A stretch of 64,000 nucleotides of DNA from Exilibacterium sp. Its GTDB lineage: Bacteria > Pseudomonadota > Gammaproteobacteria > Pseudomonadales > Cellvibrionaceae. A program made the position numbers and the translations under genes. Position 1 is the stretch's first letter; every line of letters starts with the position of its first letter. The stretch covers positions 1-64,000 of the forward strand of contig JANQMH010000021.1 of assembly GCA_028280195.1 (NCBI GenBank), written 5' to 3'. The notes below the pieces were generated by a model. The model saw nothing but the letters and a program-made list of their open reading frames with translations. It searched no databases and was not told where the DNA came from. Shown piece after piece: positions 1 to 9,524 of this stretch.

Positions 1-62
1 CAGTCGCTTATTTGGAATGACCAAACTGCGCTCCTTCTGCCTTGCTGGGTGGCAGTAGAGGC

Positions 63-98
63 CCAGCAGAGCTAACTCAATGAGTGTCAACAGGCCCT
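63..98. repeat. Interspersed 36-bp repeat, copy 1
   Basis: This 36-bp stretch is repeated at 22717-22752 with about 32 of 36 identical positions, in the same orientation. Both copies share the ending CAACAGGCCCT and lie in non-coding DNA just upstream of a gene. The family is not recognised. Two copies over 22 kb suggest a dispersed small repeat. Confidence 0.6.
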
Positions 99-160
99 AG
101 AGAAAAATTGCCCCTTTTGCTCGCCATTCCGGTCGCCGTCGCACCAGTATGAGTCCCATC

Positions 161-182
161 ACTGTCGCTTTACAGCGACAGT
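161..182. other. Perfect 9-bp stem-loop
   Basis: ACTGTCGCT pairs perfectly with AGCGACAGT around a TTAC loop. No T-tract follows, so a simple intrinsic terminator is not indicated. It sits about 170 bp before the first supported gene and could be a transcript-end or leader structure. Bases 1-350 otherwise hold only the interspersed repeat and no gene I can support. Confidence 0.5.
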
Positions 183-350
183 ACTATGGCTTAACACAAA
201 CTCCCTGCCGCCCTTTACCCTGCCCGGCCCGTTGCAACCGGCCCGCCTGCAAGCTGGAATATATTTTGCTGGATCGACGCGACAGTTGGCCCGATACCGC
301 TGTGACAGGCAGTGCACGGGTAAACGCAGCGGGAGGTTTCAGCGCAGGTT

Positions 351-758
351 ATGAACACTGACAAGTCCGGGTTATTGCCCGAGGGCGGGCCGTCGCCGCC
401 GGGCGCCATGCTGATCTGGCAACAGCTGCTGGTGCTGGCCGAGTGCATTAGCCGGGCGCGGTTGCTGGGCGCGGAGGTGGCCGAGTCCGGACAGTGCGAC
501 AGCGCCGCCCGTATCCGCCTGAGCTGTCTGCGCGACAGCATCGAGGCCACCGCACAGCGGGTGTGGCCGCAACTGGGTGGCAGTGATCGCGGGCAGCGCG
601 ACCTGGCGGCCCTGCTGCAGTGTATGGACAGTGAATTGCTCACGGCGCGGCCGACGCTTGCCGCCGACCGCTACTGGCATATTGCCACGCGCTTGCTCGA
701 CACCGTGTTTGAGCAACTGGACCGGCAGTTGTCGCAGTTAAAGCACGAGGCGCGCTAG
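351..758 (+). CDS. Hypothetical protein upstream of recJ
   Basis: The reading frame encodes 135 residues and opens at ATG 351, with a GGGAGG tract about 14 bases and an AGG about 4 bases upstream. The product is Leu/Ala/Arg-rich and probably all-helical, with no signal peptide, membrane segment or catalytic motif that I recognise. It ends about 50 bp before recJ on the same strand, so the two could be co-transcribed. GC-rich third positions match the neighbouring genes, which supports a real gene. An antisense frame covers the same DNA but has no better start. Function unknown. Confidence 0.55.
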   Translation: MNTDKSGLLPEGGPSPPGAMLIWQQLLVLAECISRARLLGAEVAESGQCDSAARIRLSCLRDSIEATAQRVWPQLGGSDRGQRDLAALLQCMDSELLTARPTLAADRYWHIATRLLDTVFEQLDRQLSQLKHEAR

Positions 759-808
759 GTCAGTATTTTCTCCTTTATTTGCAGCGTATTTCCTGTTTCA
801 CTAGCGCT

Positions 809-2545
809 ATGCAAAAAACCATTAAACGCCGCGATGTCGATTTGTCCGATGTCCACTTTTCCACCGCTATCCACCCACTGTTACAAAGGGTTTATGCCGC
901 CCGCGGCATAACGTCCGATCAGCAGTTGCAACACTCGCTGCGGCGCCTGCATCAGCCCCAGGTTTTTAAGGGGCTGTCGCAGGCCGTAGAACTGTTGGCC
1001 GATGCCGTTACCCGCCAGCGCAAAGTGCTGGTGGTGGGCGACTTCGATGCCGATGGCGCCACCAGCTGCGCGCTGGCGGTGCTGGCCCTGCGTGCCATGG
1101 GCTTGCAGCAGGTGGACTTTCTGGTCCCCAACCGTTTCGATTACGGCTATGGCCTGACGCCGGAAATTGTCGCTGTGGCCGCCGGCCTGCGCCCGGAAAT
1201 CATTGTCACGGTCGACAACGGTATCTCCAGTATCGACGGAGTGGCGGCGGCCAAGGCCCGCGGTATGCAGGTAATCGTCACCGATCACCACCTGCCGGGC
1301 CGGCAGTTGCCCGCCGCCGACGCGATTGTCAATCCCAACCAGGGGCAGTGCGGTTTTCCCAGCAAGCACCTGGCCGGGGTCGGCGTTATTTTTTATGTGA
1401 TGAGCGCGCTGCGCACCGGCCTGCGCGAGCGGCAGTGGTTTGTCCGGGCCGGTATCAGCGAGCCGAATATGGCCGACTATCTCGATCTGGTGGCGCTGGG
1501 CACGGTGGCCGATGTAGTGCCGCTGGATGACAATAACCGCATCCTGGTGCACCAGGGCATTCAGCGCATCCGCGCCGGCCGCGCGCGGCCGGGTATTCTC
1601 GCCATGCTGGAAGTGGCGGGGCGCGAGGCGCGGCGGCTGGTGGCGGCCGACCTGGGGTATGTGGTCGGCCCGCGGCTGAACGCCGCCGGGCGCCTCGACG
1701 ATATGTCGCTGGGCATTCAGTGCCTGCTCTGCGACAGCGCGCAGCTGGTGAGGGAAATGGCGCTGGAACTGGATGATCTCAACCGCGATCGCAAAGCGAT
1801 AGAGAGCGGCATGCAGCAGGAGGCGATGAAGTCCCTGGACGCGCTGCATATCGACGGCGACGGTGACTTGCCCTGGGGCCTGTGCCTCTACGACAGCAAC
1901 TGGCACCAGGGAGTGATCGGCATTCTCGCATCGCGCATCAAGGATCGTTTTCACCGGCCTGTGATTGCCTTTGCCGATAGCGGTGGGGGTGAGATCAAGG
2001 GGTCGGCGCGCTCGATTGCCGGCCTGCACATACGCGATGCGCTGGATGCCGTTGCCGCCGCGCACCCGGGCCTGCTGTCCAAGTTCGGCGGCCACGCCAT
2101 GGCCGCCGGGCTGAGCCTGCAACGCGAGTGTCTCGAGGCGTTTCAGCGGGCTTTCGATGCGGTGGTGCGCGAACAGCTCACCGAGGCCGACCTGCAGGCG
2201 CAGATTCTCAGCGACGGCGAACTGCAGCCTGTGGATTTTGCCCTGGGGCTGGCGCAAACGCTGCGCGAGGCCGGACCCTGGGGGCAGCATTTCCCCGAAC
2301 CCTTGTTCGACGGTGAGTTCCAACTGCTCAAGCAGCGCCTGGTGGGGGACAAACACTTGAAAATGGTGGTTGCGCCGACACAGGATGATCAGCAATTGAT
2401 CGATGCGATTGCCTTCAATATCGATCCTGAGGTCTGGCCCGATCCGCAAGTCAAACGGGTGAAGTTGGCCTACCGGCTCGATGTCAATGAGTTTAGGGGG
2501 CGGCAGAGTGTGCAGTTGATAGTGGAGTACCTGCAGGGCCTGTGA
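809..2545 (+). CDS. recJ: Single-stranded-DNA-specific exonuclease RecJ
   Basis: RecJ degrades single-stranded DNA 5' to 3' in RecFOR recombination and mismatch repair. The DHH phosphoesterase motifs are clear: DFDADG near residues 78-83, VDNG near 136, DHH near 159 and the DHHA1 motif FGGHAMAAG near 430, followed by the C-terminal OB-like part. From ATG 809 the product is 578 residues, essentially the length of E. coli RecJ. An in-frame TTG at 779 would add ten residues that do not look like RecJ, so the ATG was chosen. The gene reads on its own, with a 600-bp gene-poor stretch after it. Confidence 0.95.
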   Translation: MQKTIKRRDVDLSDVHFSTAIHPLLQRVYAARGITSDQQLQHSLRRLHQPQVFKGLSQAVELLADAVTRQRKVLVVGDFDADGATSCALAVLALRAMGLQQVDFLVPNRFDYGYGLTPEIVAVAAGLRPEIIVTVDNGISSIDGVAAAKARGMQVIVTDHHLPGRQLPAADAIVNPNQGQCGFPSKHLAGVGVIFYVMSALRTGLRERQWFVRAGISEPNMADYLDLVALGTVADVVPLDDNNRILVHQGIQRIRAGRARPGILAMLEVAGREARRLVAADLGYVVGPRLNAAGRLDDMSLGIQCLLCDSAQLVREMALELDDLNRDRKAIESGMQQEAMKSLDALHIDGDGDLPWGLCLYDSNWHQGVIGILASRIKDRFHRPVIAFADSGGGEIKGSARSIAGLHIRDALDAVAAAHPGLLSKFGGHAMAAGLSLQRECLEAFQRAFDAVVREQLTEADLQAQILSDGELQPVDFALGLAQTLREAGPWGQHFPEPLFDGEFQLLKQRLVGDKHLKMVVAPTQDDQQLIDAIAFNIDPEVWPDPQVKRVKLAYRLDVNEFRGRQSVQLIVEYLQGL

Positions 2546-3151
2546 GGTTCATTGGCATCATTAAGGGGCGCGCGGTGCCGGCTTGCGGCCGTCATCAACA
2601 ATGCAGATGAGCCCGCCCCTATCGCAATAGCTGCGTTTTGCTGATGGCACTTTGCTGCCTGTTCTGTATAGATAAAAGTTGGAGCAAATACTTCCGCTGC
2701 CGCATGGCGGGCCTCGACCGGACCAGCCTGCGTCACGTGATTTGCTTTGGTGGAGTAAAGCCAACCCTATAGTCAAGCGCGATGTGAATATGTCACAGTG
2801 AATCGGTGTCATGTTCACTATCGACAAGGCCCGCGTCCCTGCATACTGTCGGCGTCAATTCAATTTCGGCCCTAGTCGGGTTTTGACGGCGAGGCAGCCG
2901 GAGCAAGCGGGAATCGACACGGAAGTGGAAATGGCAGGGATGCTACTTTATTGTGGCGTTTAAATCTTTTTTCATACGGGCTTCCCCCAAGTCCATGTGA
3001 CCTGTGTCGCAAACACAGTGCGATTCGTTGTTTTATTCTGTTGGCGTCGGCGTTAATATTACGCCGCTGCGTGGCTTTACGCGCAGCCCGGGCCAGGGCC
3101 GGCCACGCTGATCGATGTGAAAAACAAAATCCACTAATCCTGGGGGCATTC
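2546..3151. other. Gene-poor intergenic region
   Basis: About 600 bp between recJ and the lipoprotein gene with no frame I can support. The open frames here are antisense or lack start signals. The one notable element is TGTGA-N5-TCACA at 2783-2797, which resembles a Crp half-site pair but with a 5-base instead of a 6-base spacer. A second N5 palindrome, GGTGA-N5-TCACC, lies at 10754-10768. Confidence 0.5.
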
Positions 3152-3622
3152 ATGCTAATAACCAGACTACGCCCAAGAGCCACTGGGCGTTGGGCCGGCT
3201 TGGCCGTATTGTTGGGAGCCTTTGGCGCTGCCGGCTGCGGTGAGAAGCCCGTACAACATCTACCTACGGAAGAAGTAGAAATATTCCTTAAAGAAAACCC
3301 GAAAGGCCTTCTAGCACCCGCAACTGTCGAAGGAAAACTCTGGCCTGAGTGTGAACCGGCGCAGTGCCGCCCACTACTGGAAGAGAAACCCGAAATTCCC
3401 AATGCAGCGGAGTTCCCGCTGGTATTGGTGGAGAAGATAGCCAAAAGCAACAAAAAAGGTGAGCGCGAGCAGAGCGCGGCCAAAGTCTCTGCCGGTGGCC
3501 TTGTCAGTGTGGCCGAGGCCAATTCCGGCTCTGATAATAACTGCACCGTGATATGGGTGCACTATCCGCTAATCGGCTGGATTCCCTATTACAATCCCAA
3601 TGACCCCGATTGCCCTCCATAG
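3152..3622 (+). CDS. Small predicted lipoprotein
   Basis: From ATG 3152 the product is 156 residues. It begins with a basic and hydrophobic leader ending in FGAAGC, a plausible lipobox, so the mature chain would start at Cys29 and be lipid-anchored. A longer in-frame start at 2951 would add 67 residues with no leader character and was rejected. GGGGG lies about 7 bases before the chosen ATG. The mature part is hydrophilic with three further Cys and a Trp/Pro/Tyr-rich end; I recognise no family. It converges on the FecR-TPR-barrel gene across a strong hairpin. Confidence 0.6.
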   Translation: MLITRLRPRATGRWAGLAVLLGAFGAAGCGEKPVQHLPTEEVEIFLKENPKGLLAPATVEGKLWPECEPAQCRPLLEEKPEIPNAAEFPLVLVEKIAKSNKKGEREQSAAKVSAGGLVSVAEANSGSDNNCTVIWVHYPLIGWIPYYNPNDPDCPP

Positions 3623-3645
3623 CCTTCCCCGGTCCGGGCAGAACC

Positions 3646-3672
3646 GGCAGGCGATACATCTTATCGCCTGCC
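3646..3672. terminator. Bidirectional terminator hairpin
   Basis: GGCAGGCGATA pairs perfectly with TATCGCCTGCC (11 bp) around a CATCT loop. It lies in the 54-bp gap between two convergent genes, the lipoprotein and the FecR-TPR-barrel fusion. The T-tract is weak, but position and symmetry suggest termination from both sides. Confidence 0.7.
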
Positions 3673-3676
3673 TTGT

Positions 3677-6600
3677 TCAGAACTGGAAATTAACCTTCAG
3701 GTAGACCGAACGTTCCGGCAAGAACCGCTGTGGTCTCGGCCGGGTGGTGAAAAAGTTAAAGTCGCGGTATCTGAACTCTTCGTCCAGTATATTCCTGAGT
3801 TCCAGGCTGACGACTCCCAGGCGTCTCGGCAGTCTCAATGCCAGGGAAGAGTCAAGCGTCCAAAACCTGTCGTCGTCTCTGATCCCGGTGTTGAGCTCTC
3901 CGCCTTCAGTCTGTATCTTTTGCTCTACTGTGTTGGCGGTAACATCGATTGACAGCCTTTGGCTGGCGATAAAGTTCAATGTGACCGGAATGACCCGGGT
4001 ATCGAGGTTAACTGGAATCGTGGGGCTGGACACCTCGGTGAGCAGGCTGCGCTCGAACTCTTCTTGCCGGTAACCGACATAGAGGGAAAACTTCTCATTG
4101 AACTCGTAGTAGAGATCCAACTTGATAATATCATTGTCGATATCGAAGGTATTGGCAACCGTTGCAAAGGTCGGCACTTCCAACTCGCGCGCAACATACT
4201 CTATATCGAATTTTAAGTTTTCCGGTGGGACATAGCTCAAGCCTATTCCGTATTGATCTGTCGAGGTCGCCTGGGATTCATCGTAAACCTGAGAAAAACC
4301 GGCGACATGGGTTGGCTCAATCGATACCAGCGCATCGTCGTTTTTGGCAAGCGACTGAAGGGCCGCTGCCCTCAGCGTCAGCGCCGGTGACATCATCCAT
4401 TCGAGACCGAGTTTAGGGTTGAACTGCTCTTCGGAAATTGGGTTTAAGGCGAATGCCCCACCCTCTGTTTCCTGCCGGTAGTCATCGTAGCTGAGGCCGG
4501 CTGTCAGCTTCGTGTGTTCATCAATATTCCAGTACGAGTACAAATAAGCCCCTTGGAATTCTGTATCGAAAAACTGCGGTGGCGGAAACCCCGACAGGTT
4601 GACGAGTTCGGCGTCGACACTGAAGTAGCTGGCACCGGCTATCCAATTGGTTGTTTGGCCGGAATAATGGTACTGCAGCTCACTTTGCTCCAGTTGCGTA
4701 TCGGCCCGCGATGAAAGGTCAATTTCGAAGCCGGGAAATAATTCCTCGCGGCGCTGGGTTTTGATGTCGGTTTCCTTGTAAACCAGCGAGGCCAGCAGTC
4801 GCGCATTGGGTGACAGCCGGTAGTTTGCGCCGAGCCTGGCGCTGTCGGTATCCTGGTTAAAGCGCAAATTATCGGAAAAGGTATCCAGATCGAACTGCAG
4901 GGCAATATCACCGCGCTCCTCCTCGCGTCGTCTCAGCTCCAACTGCAGGCCGAGGTCCGGCGTCGCCTGGTGCTGCAACAGCAGATTGGATATCTCATAC
5001 TCCACATCGTTGTTGGCGCGGAAGCCGTCGGTGTTATACCGATACTGGCCCAGGTTGACGAAAGTGCTGCCCCACAGCCCGTTGAGATTCCACTCGTAGG
5101 CCTGGGTATCCTGGGTGCCTCCCAGGGCGGACAGCCTGCCGCTCCAGCCCTCTTCAATAAACAGCGGGTTGTACTCGTTCAGACCCATATCCGCGGGCCC
5201 GGCGCCGTCCACCACCAGCAGCCCGGTCTCGCGTATGCCCAGGGGCAGTGGCTGTGCCCCGAGGGGGGCCAGCAGGGTTGCCAGTAAACTTTCACTGCCG
5301 CGCAGGTTCTCCAGTTGCGGCCGGTCTGCGTAGGCCTCTGCCAGCAGGCGGTGCCCGCTGTGCTCCGCCGGTGCCTGATCGACGGCGCGGGCACCGCTCA
5401 GTATGGCCAGCTGATCGAAATTCAGGGCCCGGTAAATACGTGCCTGGCTGGCGCTGCGCGCGGCGTTATCGTTGTCCAACAGCAAGCGCGAGCGATACAC
5501 GGCGCGATTGTCATTCAGGGCGATGGCAGTATCGAGATCATCGAGTGCGGCAAGCAGCTGATTGTCGCTCTGGCGCTGTTGCGCGCGATAGAACCAGGGC
5601 GTGGGGTCGTCGGGGTCGAGTTGCTGTGCCAGGGTAAACTGCCCGGCGGCAAGCGGGTTGCGGTTTTCAGCGTAATAGGCCTTGCCGAGATAACTGCGGA
5701 TCAGGGCATTGCCCGGGTCCTGGGCCGCCGCCACCTCAATCGACTCGCGGCCCGCCGCCGTGTTGCCGCGGCGGATATCGATCAGGCCCAGCCCCAGGTG
5801 CGGCAGCGGGTCGGCGGCATCGAGGTCGAGCGCCCGCTGAAAGGACTGCTGTGCCCGCTGCAACTGGTAGCGGTTGAGCGCGGCGAAACCGGCGACGCTG
5901 TGGGTGCGGCTCAGCGACGGACTCAGCTGTGCGGCGCGCTGCGCATAGCGGTCGGCCTTTTTGTATTCGCCCAGCATCAGCGCCAGCTCTGCCGCGCGGG
6001 CCTGTAGCAGGCCTTGGTCCGAATGCAGTTGCAGCGCTCGCTGGACAGTGGCAAAGGCTTCGGGCAGCTGGAATGATCCCTGCTGGGCATAGGAAAGCGC
6101 CAGCAGGGCCGCCGCCGACTGCGGTGCAGCGGCTACCGCCTGCTGCGCCTGCCGCAACGCACCGGCGGTATCGCCGCCAAGCAACTGCCGTATACTGTTG
6201 AGCGCAATTGCCGCCGGGGCACTGCCATCCCGTTGCAGGGCGCGGTCGAGAAACTTGCCCGCAGCCTCGACTTCGCCGCGATAGAGGGCCAGCGCCGAGG
6301 CCAGGGCCAGCAGTGGGGCGGTCTGCTGTGCTGCCGGTAAACTTTCCAGCAGGCGGCCGGCTTCGGCAAAGCGCCCGGCTTCAACGGCCTGCCTGACCGC
6401 AGGCGGTGCGCTGTCCGGCACCGGCATCGGCGGGTAGTACAGGGCCCAGGCCACAGCGTCGCGCAGGTTGACGCTGGCCACCCTGACAGGCGCGCTGTTG
6501 GCTCGGGTTGTGGCCGCCTGGCCGGCGCCCAATGCCAGCCGGCCGGCGCTGTTTGTCACTTCGACACGCCCTTCGAATACTGCCACCGTGTCGGCCTCGG

Positions 6601-7072
6601 CGGTGACACTGACGCTGAATTCAGTGCCTTCGATACCCGCATTCGAATAGGCCCCTTTGACCACAATCGGCTCCGGTGTGCGGCTGATAAAGTGGGCGAT
6701 ACCCTCGATCAGCTGCAGCCAGAAGCCGCGTTGCGGCGGCAGAAATTTCAGCGTGGTGTTTTCCTTCAGCCGCACCACGGTGTCGTTGGGCAGGCGCAGT
6801 GTAGCGCGGCTTTGCTGGATACGCAGGGTATCGCCGATACAAAACTCCTGCCCGCGATTTACCGCTTGCCACGCACTGCCGGCGCCGGCGCGCCACTGTG
6901 CCGCGCCCTCCAGGCTGACGACGGTGGCCGCCTGTTGCGCACAGCGGCCGGCTGCGGTCTGGGCCTGTGTCGCGGCGGTGGTTATGCAGAGAATAACTGC
7001 AAGCAGGCAAACTCCGGACAGCCCGGTATGTCTGCCTGTGTTTAATCCTGGCCGTTTCGCCGAATCGCGCAT
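3677..7072 (-). CDS. FecR-TPR-outer-membrane beta-barrel fusion protein
   Basis: A 1131-residue envelope protein with three parts. After a signal peptide ending near TQAQ, residues about 45-200 form a FecR-type domain (NRGQEFCIGDTLR, VRLKENTTLKF, GIEGTEFSVSV). Residues about 220-600 are a series of TPR-like helical repeats. Residues about 640-1131 alternate like outer-membrane strands and end in YLKVNFQF with a terminal aromatic residue, resembling the end of a TonB-dependent receptor; no plug domain is visible. It lies 75 bp downstream of the CHASE2 cyclase gene on the same strand, so the two are probably one operon. FecR next to CHASE2 cyclases is a known pairing. A sensor or export/secretion platform is inferred, not shown. 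Confidence 0.75.
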   Translation of the reverse strand: MRDSAKRPGLNTGRHTGLSGVCLLAVILCITTAATQAQTAAGRCAQQAATVVSLEGAAQWRAGAGSAWQAVNRGQEFCIGDTLRIQQSRATLRLPNDTVVRLKENTTLKFLPPQRGFWLQLIEGIAHFISRTPEPIVVKGAYSNAGIEGTEFSVSVTAEADTVAVFEGRVEVTNSAGRLALGAGQAATTRANSAPVRVASVNLRDAVAWALYYPPMPVPDSAPPAVRQAVEAGRFAEAGRLLESLPAAQQTAPLLALASALALYRGEVEAAGKFLDRALQRDGSAPAAIALNSIRQLLGGDTAGALRQAQQAVAAAPQSAAALLALSYAQQGSFQLPEAFATVQRALQLHSDQGLLQARAAELALMLGEYKKADRYAQRAAQLSPSLSRTHSVAGFAALNRYQLQRAQQSFQRALDLDAADPLPHLGLGLIDIRRGNTAAGRESIEVAAAQDPGNALIRSYLGKAYYAENRNPLAAGQFTLAQQLDPDDPTPWFYRAQQRQSDNQLLAALDDLDTAIALNDNRAVYRSRLLLDNDNAARSASQARIYRALNFDQLAILSGARAVDQAPAEHSGHRLLAEAYADRPQLENLRGSESLLATLLAPLGAQPLPLGIRETGLLVVDGAGPADMGLNEYNPLFIEEGWSGRLSALGGTQDTQAYEWNLNGLWGSTFVNLGQYRYNTDGFRANNDVEYEISNLLLQHQATPDLGLQLELRRREEERGDIALQFDLDTFSDNLRFNQDTDSARLGANYRLSPNARLLASLVYKETDIKTQRREELFPGFEIDLSSRADTQLEQSELQYHYSGQTTNWIAGASYFSVDAELVNLSGFPPPQFFDTEFQGAYLYSYWNIDEHTKLTAGLSYDDYRQETEGGAFALNPISEEQFNPKLGLEWMMSPALTLRAAALQSLAKNDDALVSIEPTHVAGFSQVYDESQATSTDQYGIGLSYVPPENLKFDIEYVARELEVPTFATVANTFDIDNDIIKLDLYYEFNEKFSLYVGYRQEEFERSLLTEVSSPTIPVNLDTRVIPVTLNFIASQRLSIDVTANTVEQKIQTEGGELNTGIRDDDRFWTLDSSLALRLPRRLGVVSLELRNILDEEFRYRDFNFFTTRPRPQRFLPERSVYLKVNFQF

Positions 7073-7147
7073 ACCCCGTCCCCCGGAAAATTATTGGCCG
7101 GCACTGGCGGGCCGGTATTATTTATCGATATCGTAAAGCAGATCGCG

Positions 7148-9343
7148 TCAGGCCACATACTCTCTGCAGATGTTCTGGTAGTAGCGGCTCGGGCCGTCGT
7201 CCGGAAAGCGCCGTAATAATAGGGTAAAAGCCGCCAGCGCCCGTTTTTTTTCTCCCATTTCGAAATGGCTCAAAGCCTCGGCAAACTGGCCGATCAAAGC
7301 CTCGCAACCCGTATCCAGCTGTGAGCGGTGGCCGATCAATTCGTGAACAACCAGGGGTTGGGTCTTGTTTTTTACTTTAAAGTGCCCGAGATAGCGAATG
7401 ATAAAGTCTGCGCTCCGCTTTGCAATCATCTTTTCCGCCACGGCCTCGGTCAGCAGGATCTGGGTGCCGAGTTTGCGGTTCAGTGCTTCCAGGCGGGTGG
7501 AAGCATTGACGATATCACCCACCGGAGAGTACTCGTAGTGGTCCATTGCCCCCAGGTTGCCCAGTGAGAAGGCACCGCCGTGGATGCCGATGGAGGTGGG
7601 CAGCGCCACGCCCTCGACGGTGGTTTGGCGGAAGCACTGGCGGATTGCCAGCGCCGCATGGCAGGCTTTTTCGCAGGCCTCTTGTTGCAGGGTGTCGGCA
7701 GTCCAGAGCGCCAGCAGGCTATCGCCGACAATATTGCCGACCTTGCCGCCCTGTTGTTTGATATTGGCCATCAGTCGCGCGTAGTACTGGTTCATGACAC
7801 GGTGCAGGTCGTGCGGTGGCAGTCTTTCGGCAATGGCGGTATAGCCCTGGATATCGGTCAGCAGGCAGATGCCCTGCACCAGCCGGTGCCGCTCCCGGTA
7901 GCGGCTGAAATCATTGCTCACCTGTTGTGCGACATCGCTCGGCAGGTAGTGTTGCAGTGCTTCGGTAATTTTCAGCTGTGCCGCGCGGCTGCGCTGATAG
8001 CGGGTCGACAGGGCTGCGAGGTTGACCGGCAGCAACAGCGCCAGGGGCGTCGCCACGGGCAGCCACCACTGCAGGTGGCTGAACAGCAGATAGGCCGTGC
8101 CGGCATAGGCAGCGCAGATTACAGCTTGCCATAGCAGGGCTGTTTTCACCGCCAGACACACCATCAGCAGGTAGAGTACGGCAGCCCAGCAAACCAGCAG
8201 CGCAGCGCTGCCGGCCGCGCCCGGGCGCTCGAGCGCACTGCGCTGGTGCAGATTGGCAAATACGCTGGCAGCAATTTCAACGCCACTGATGTCGACGCCA
8301 TTGGCCTGGGAGAATATGGTGTGGTAGACATCCCACTGCTCGGTTTGCCGTTTTTCCACCAGGCCCACAAACACTGCCTTACCTGAAATCTCATCGAGGT
8401 GTTTACCGGCCAGCAGGGCGTCATAGCTGATGGTGCGGACCGTGCGCGGCGGGCCGTAGTAGTTGATATAGAGCGGGTTGGCCTGCAGGGCGGCGGCCAG
8501 CAGGGTGGACAACTGCTGGCGCTGTGGCGGCGGGTAAGTGCGCAGCTGCCGTCGCAGCTGTTGCGCCGTGACTTTATCTGCGGTCAGTCTCTGCCGCAGG
8601 GCCAGCAGCACTTCATGGGGGCGCAGGCCCTGGAGCGCCAGGTGCAAATCCGGCGCAATGCTTTTGATCGCGGTCAGCAGCGCCGGCAGATGGGCGCGCA
8701 GATGCAGCGACAGCGCCGCCAGCGGCAAAGTGACCTCGGGCCCGGCAGACAGCTCGGTGTAGATCATCACCCGGTCCACTTTGACAGGTATTTTCGGCAG
8801 CGTGAAACTGGCCACCACCGCCGCCTGCTCCGCCAGGTCGGGCAGGGGCAATATCTCCCGCTCGATATCCAGCACCAGCAGCGCCCGGTCGTCGATGCTG
8901 ATCGGGTCCGGCTGTGGTCGCTGCAGATATTTGAACAGCGCGACATTGCCGGCCGCGCCGATGGCTTCGGCCAGCTCCCGGTCCTGCGCACCGGGGCGCG
9001 CCTCTTTAAAGGCGATGTCGAAGGCAATGCTGGTGGCACCGGCGCCGTGCAGTGTGCGGATCAGCCCGGCATGCAGGCTCCGCGGCCAGCGCTCCACCTT
9101 TGCCGGCAGGCCCATGCGCTCGGCGGTGTCGCTGTCGATCGCGACGATTACCACGGAATCTGGCGGCTCGATTGCCCCGCGCCACTGAAACAGCCAGCTG
9201 AGACCCACGGCCTCCTCCAGGCGGGTGAACCAGGGTGACAGGCCAAACAGAATTAACATGGCTGTAACAAAGGCGAGCGCTGTCGCGTTTTTACCCCGCC
9301 CGTTGCCCGCATTGTTATTGTCACTCGCGCTCGGGGGCATCAT
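7148..9343 (-). CDS. CHASE2-domain class III adenylate/guanylate cyclase
   Basis: This 731-residue membrane protein would make a cyclic nucleotide in response to a periplasmic signal. It has an N-terminal membrane segment, a large CHASE2 sensor (VVIVAIDSDTAERMG at its start), a cluster of about three membrane segments near residues 380-460, and a C-terminal cyclase domain. Both metal-binding Asp are present, in LLTDIQGYT and IVGDSLLALW, and the VGDIVNASTRLE stretch supplies the usual Asn and Arg, so it should be active. The ATG at 9343, with GAG 7 bases upstream, was preferred over an in-frame GTG at 9379. It is divergent from a Crp-family gene, which suggests a cAMP circuit. Substrate (ATP or GTP) is not certain. 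Confidence 0.88.
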   Translation of the reverse strand: MMPPSASDNNNAGNGRGKNATALAFVTAMLILFGLSPWFTRLEEAVGLSWLFQWRGAIEPPDSVVIVAIDSDTAERMGLPAKVERWPRSLHAGLIRTLHGAGATSIAFDIAFKEARPGAQDRELAEAIGAAGNVALFKYLQRPQPDPISIDDRALLVLDIEREILPLPDLAEQAAVVASFTLPKIPVKVDRVMIYTELSAGPEVTLPLAALSLHLRAHLPALLTAIKSIAPDLHLALQGLRPHEVLLALRQRLTADKVTAQQLRRQLRTYPPPQRQQLSTLLAAALQANPLYINYYGPPRTVRTISYDALLAGKHLDEISGKAVFVGLVEKRQTEQWDVYHTIFSQANGVDISGVEIAASVFANLHQRSALERPGAAGSAALLVCWAAVLYLLMVCLAVKTALLWQAVICAAYAGTAYLLFSHLQWWLPVATPLALLLPVNLAALSTRYQRSRAAQLKITEALQHYLPSDVAQQVSNDFSRYRERHRLVQGICLLTDIQGYTAIAERLPPHDLHRVMNQYYARLMANIKQQGGKVGNIVGDSLLALWTADTLQQEACEKACHAALAIRQCFRQTTVEGVALPTSIGIHGGAFSLGNLGAMDHYEYSPVGDIVNASTRLEALNRKLGTQILLTEAVAEKMIAKRSADFIIRYLGHFKVKNKTQPLVVHELIGHRSQLDTGCEALIGQFAEALSHFEMGEKKRALAAFTLLLRRFPDDGPSRYYQNICREYVA

Positions 9344-9524
9344 TGAATTCTCAAGGTCCGATCCTTTATATAGAATCACCCGTCAACACTGGGGTATCAT
9401 ACCACCATGTGCGTCATCCCGTGCTGCATCGGGTCTGCGTGCATAGCTGCTGCTTACTAACGATTCTAATTAACGACAACGAGTTAGCGACGGCAATTCA
9501 CTGACAATAACGAAGATATCTAGC

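Noticed and set aside
149-361. 70-codon frame at the left edge
   Set aside because: No ribosome site, Cys/Pro/Arg-rich composition typical of chance frames, and overlap with a perfect hairpin and the start of the next gene.
881-2449. Long reverse-strand open frame opposite recJ
   Set aside because: Shadow of recJ; no start signal and biased toward residues expected from complementary GC-rich codons. The same applies to frames opposite dusA, hrpA, the Fe-S oxidoreductase and hsaA.
2872-3546. 224-codon reverse frame opposite the small lipoprotein gene
   Set aside because: No leader or family; Ser/Pro/Arg-rich chance composition. The plus-strand frame has a lipoprotein leader.
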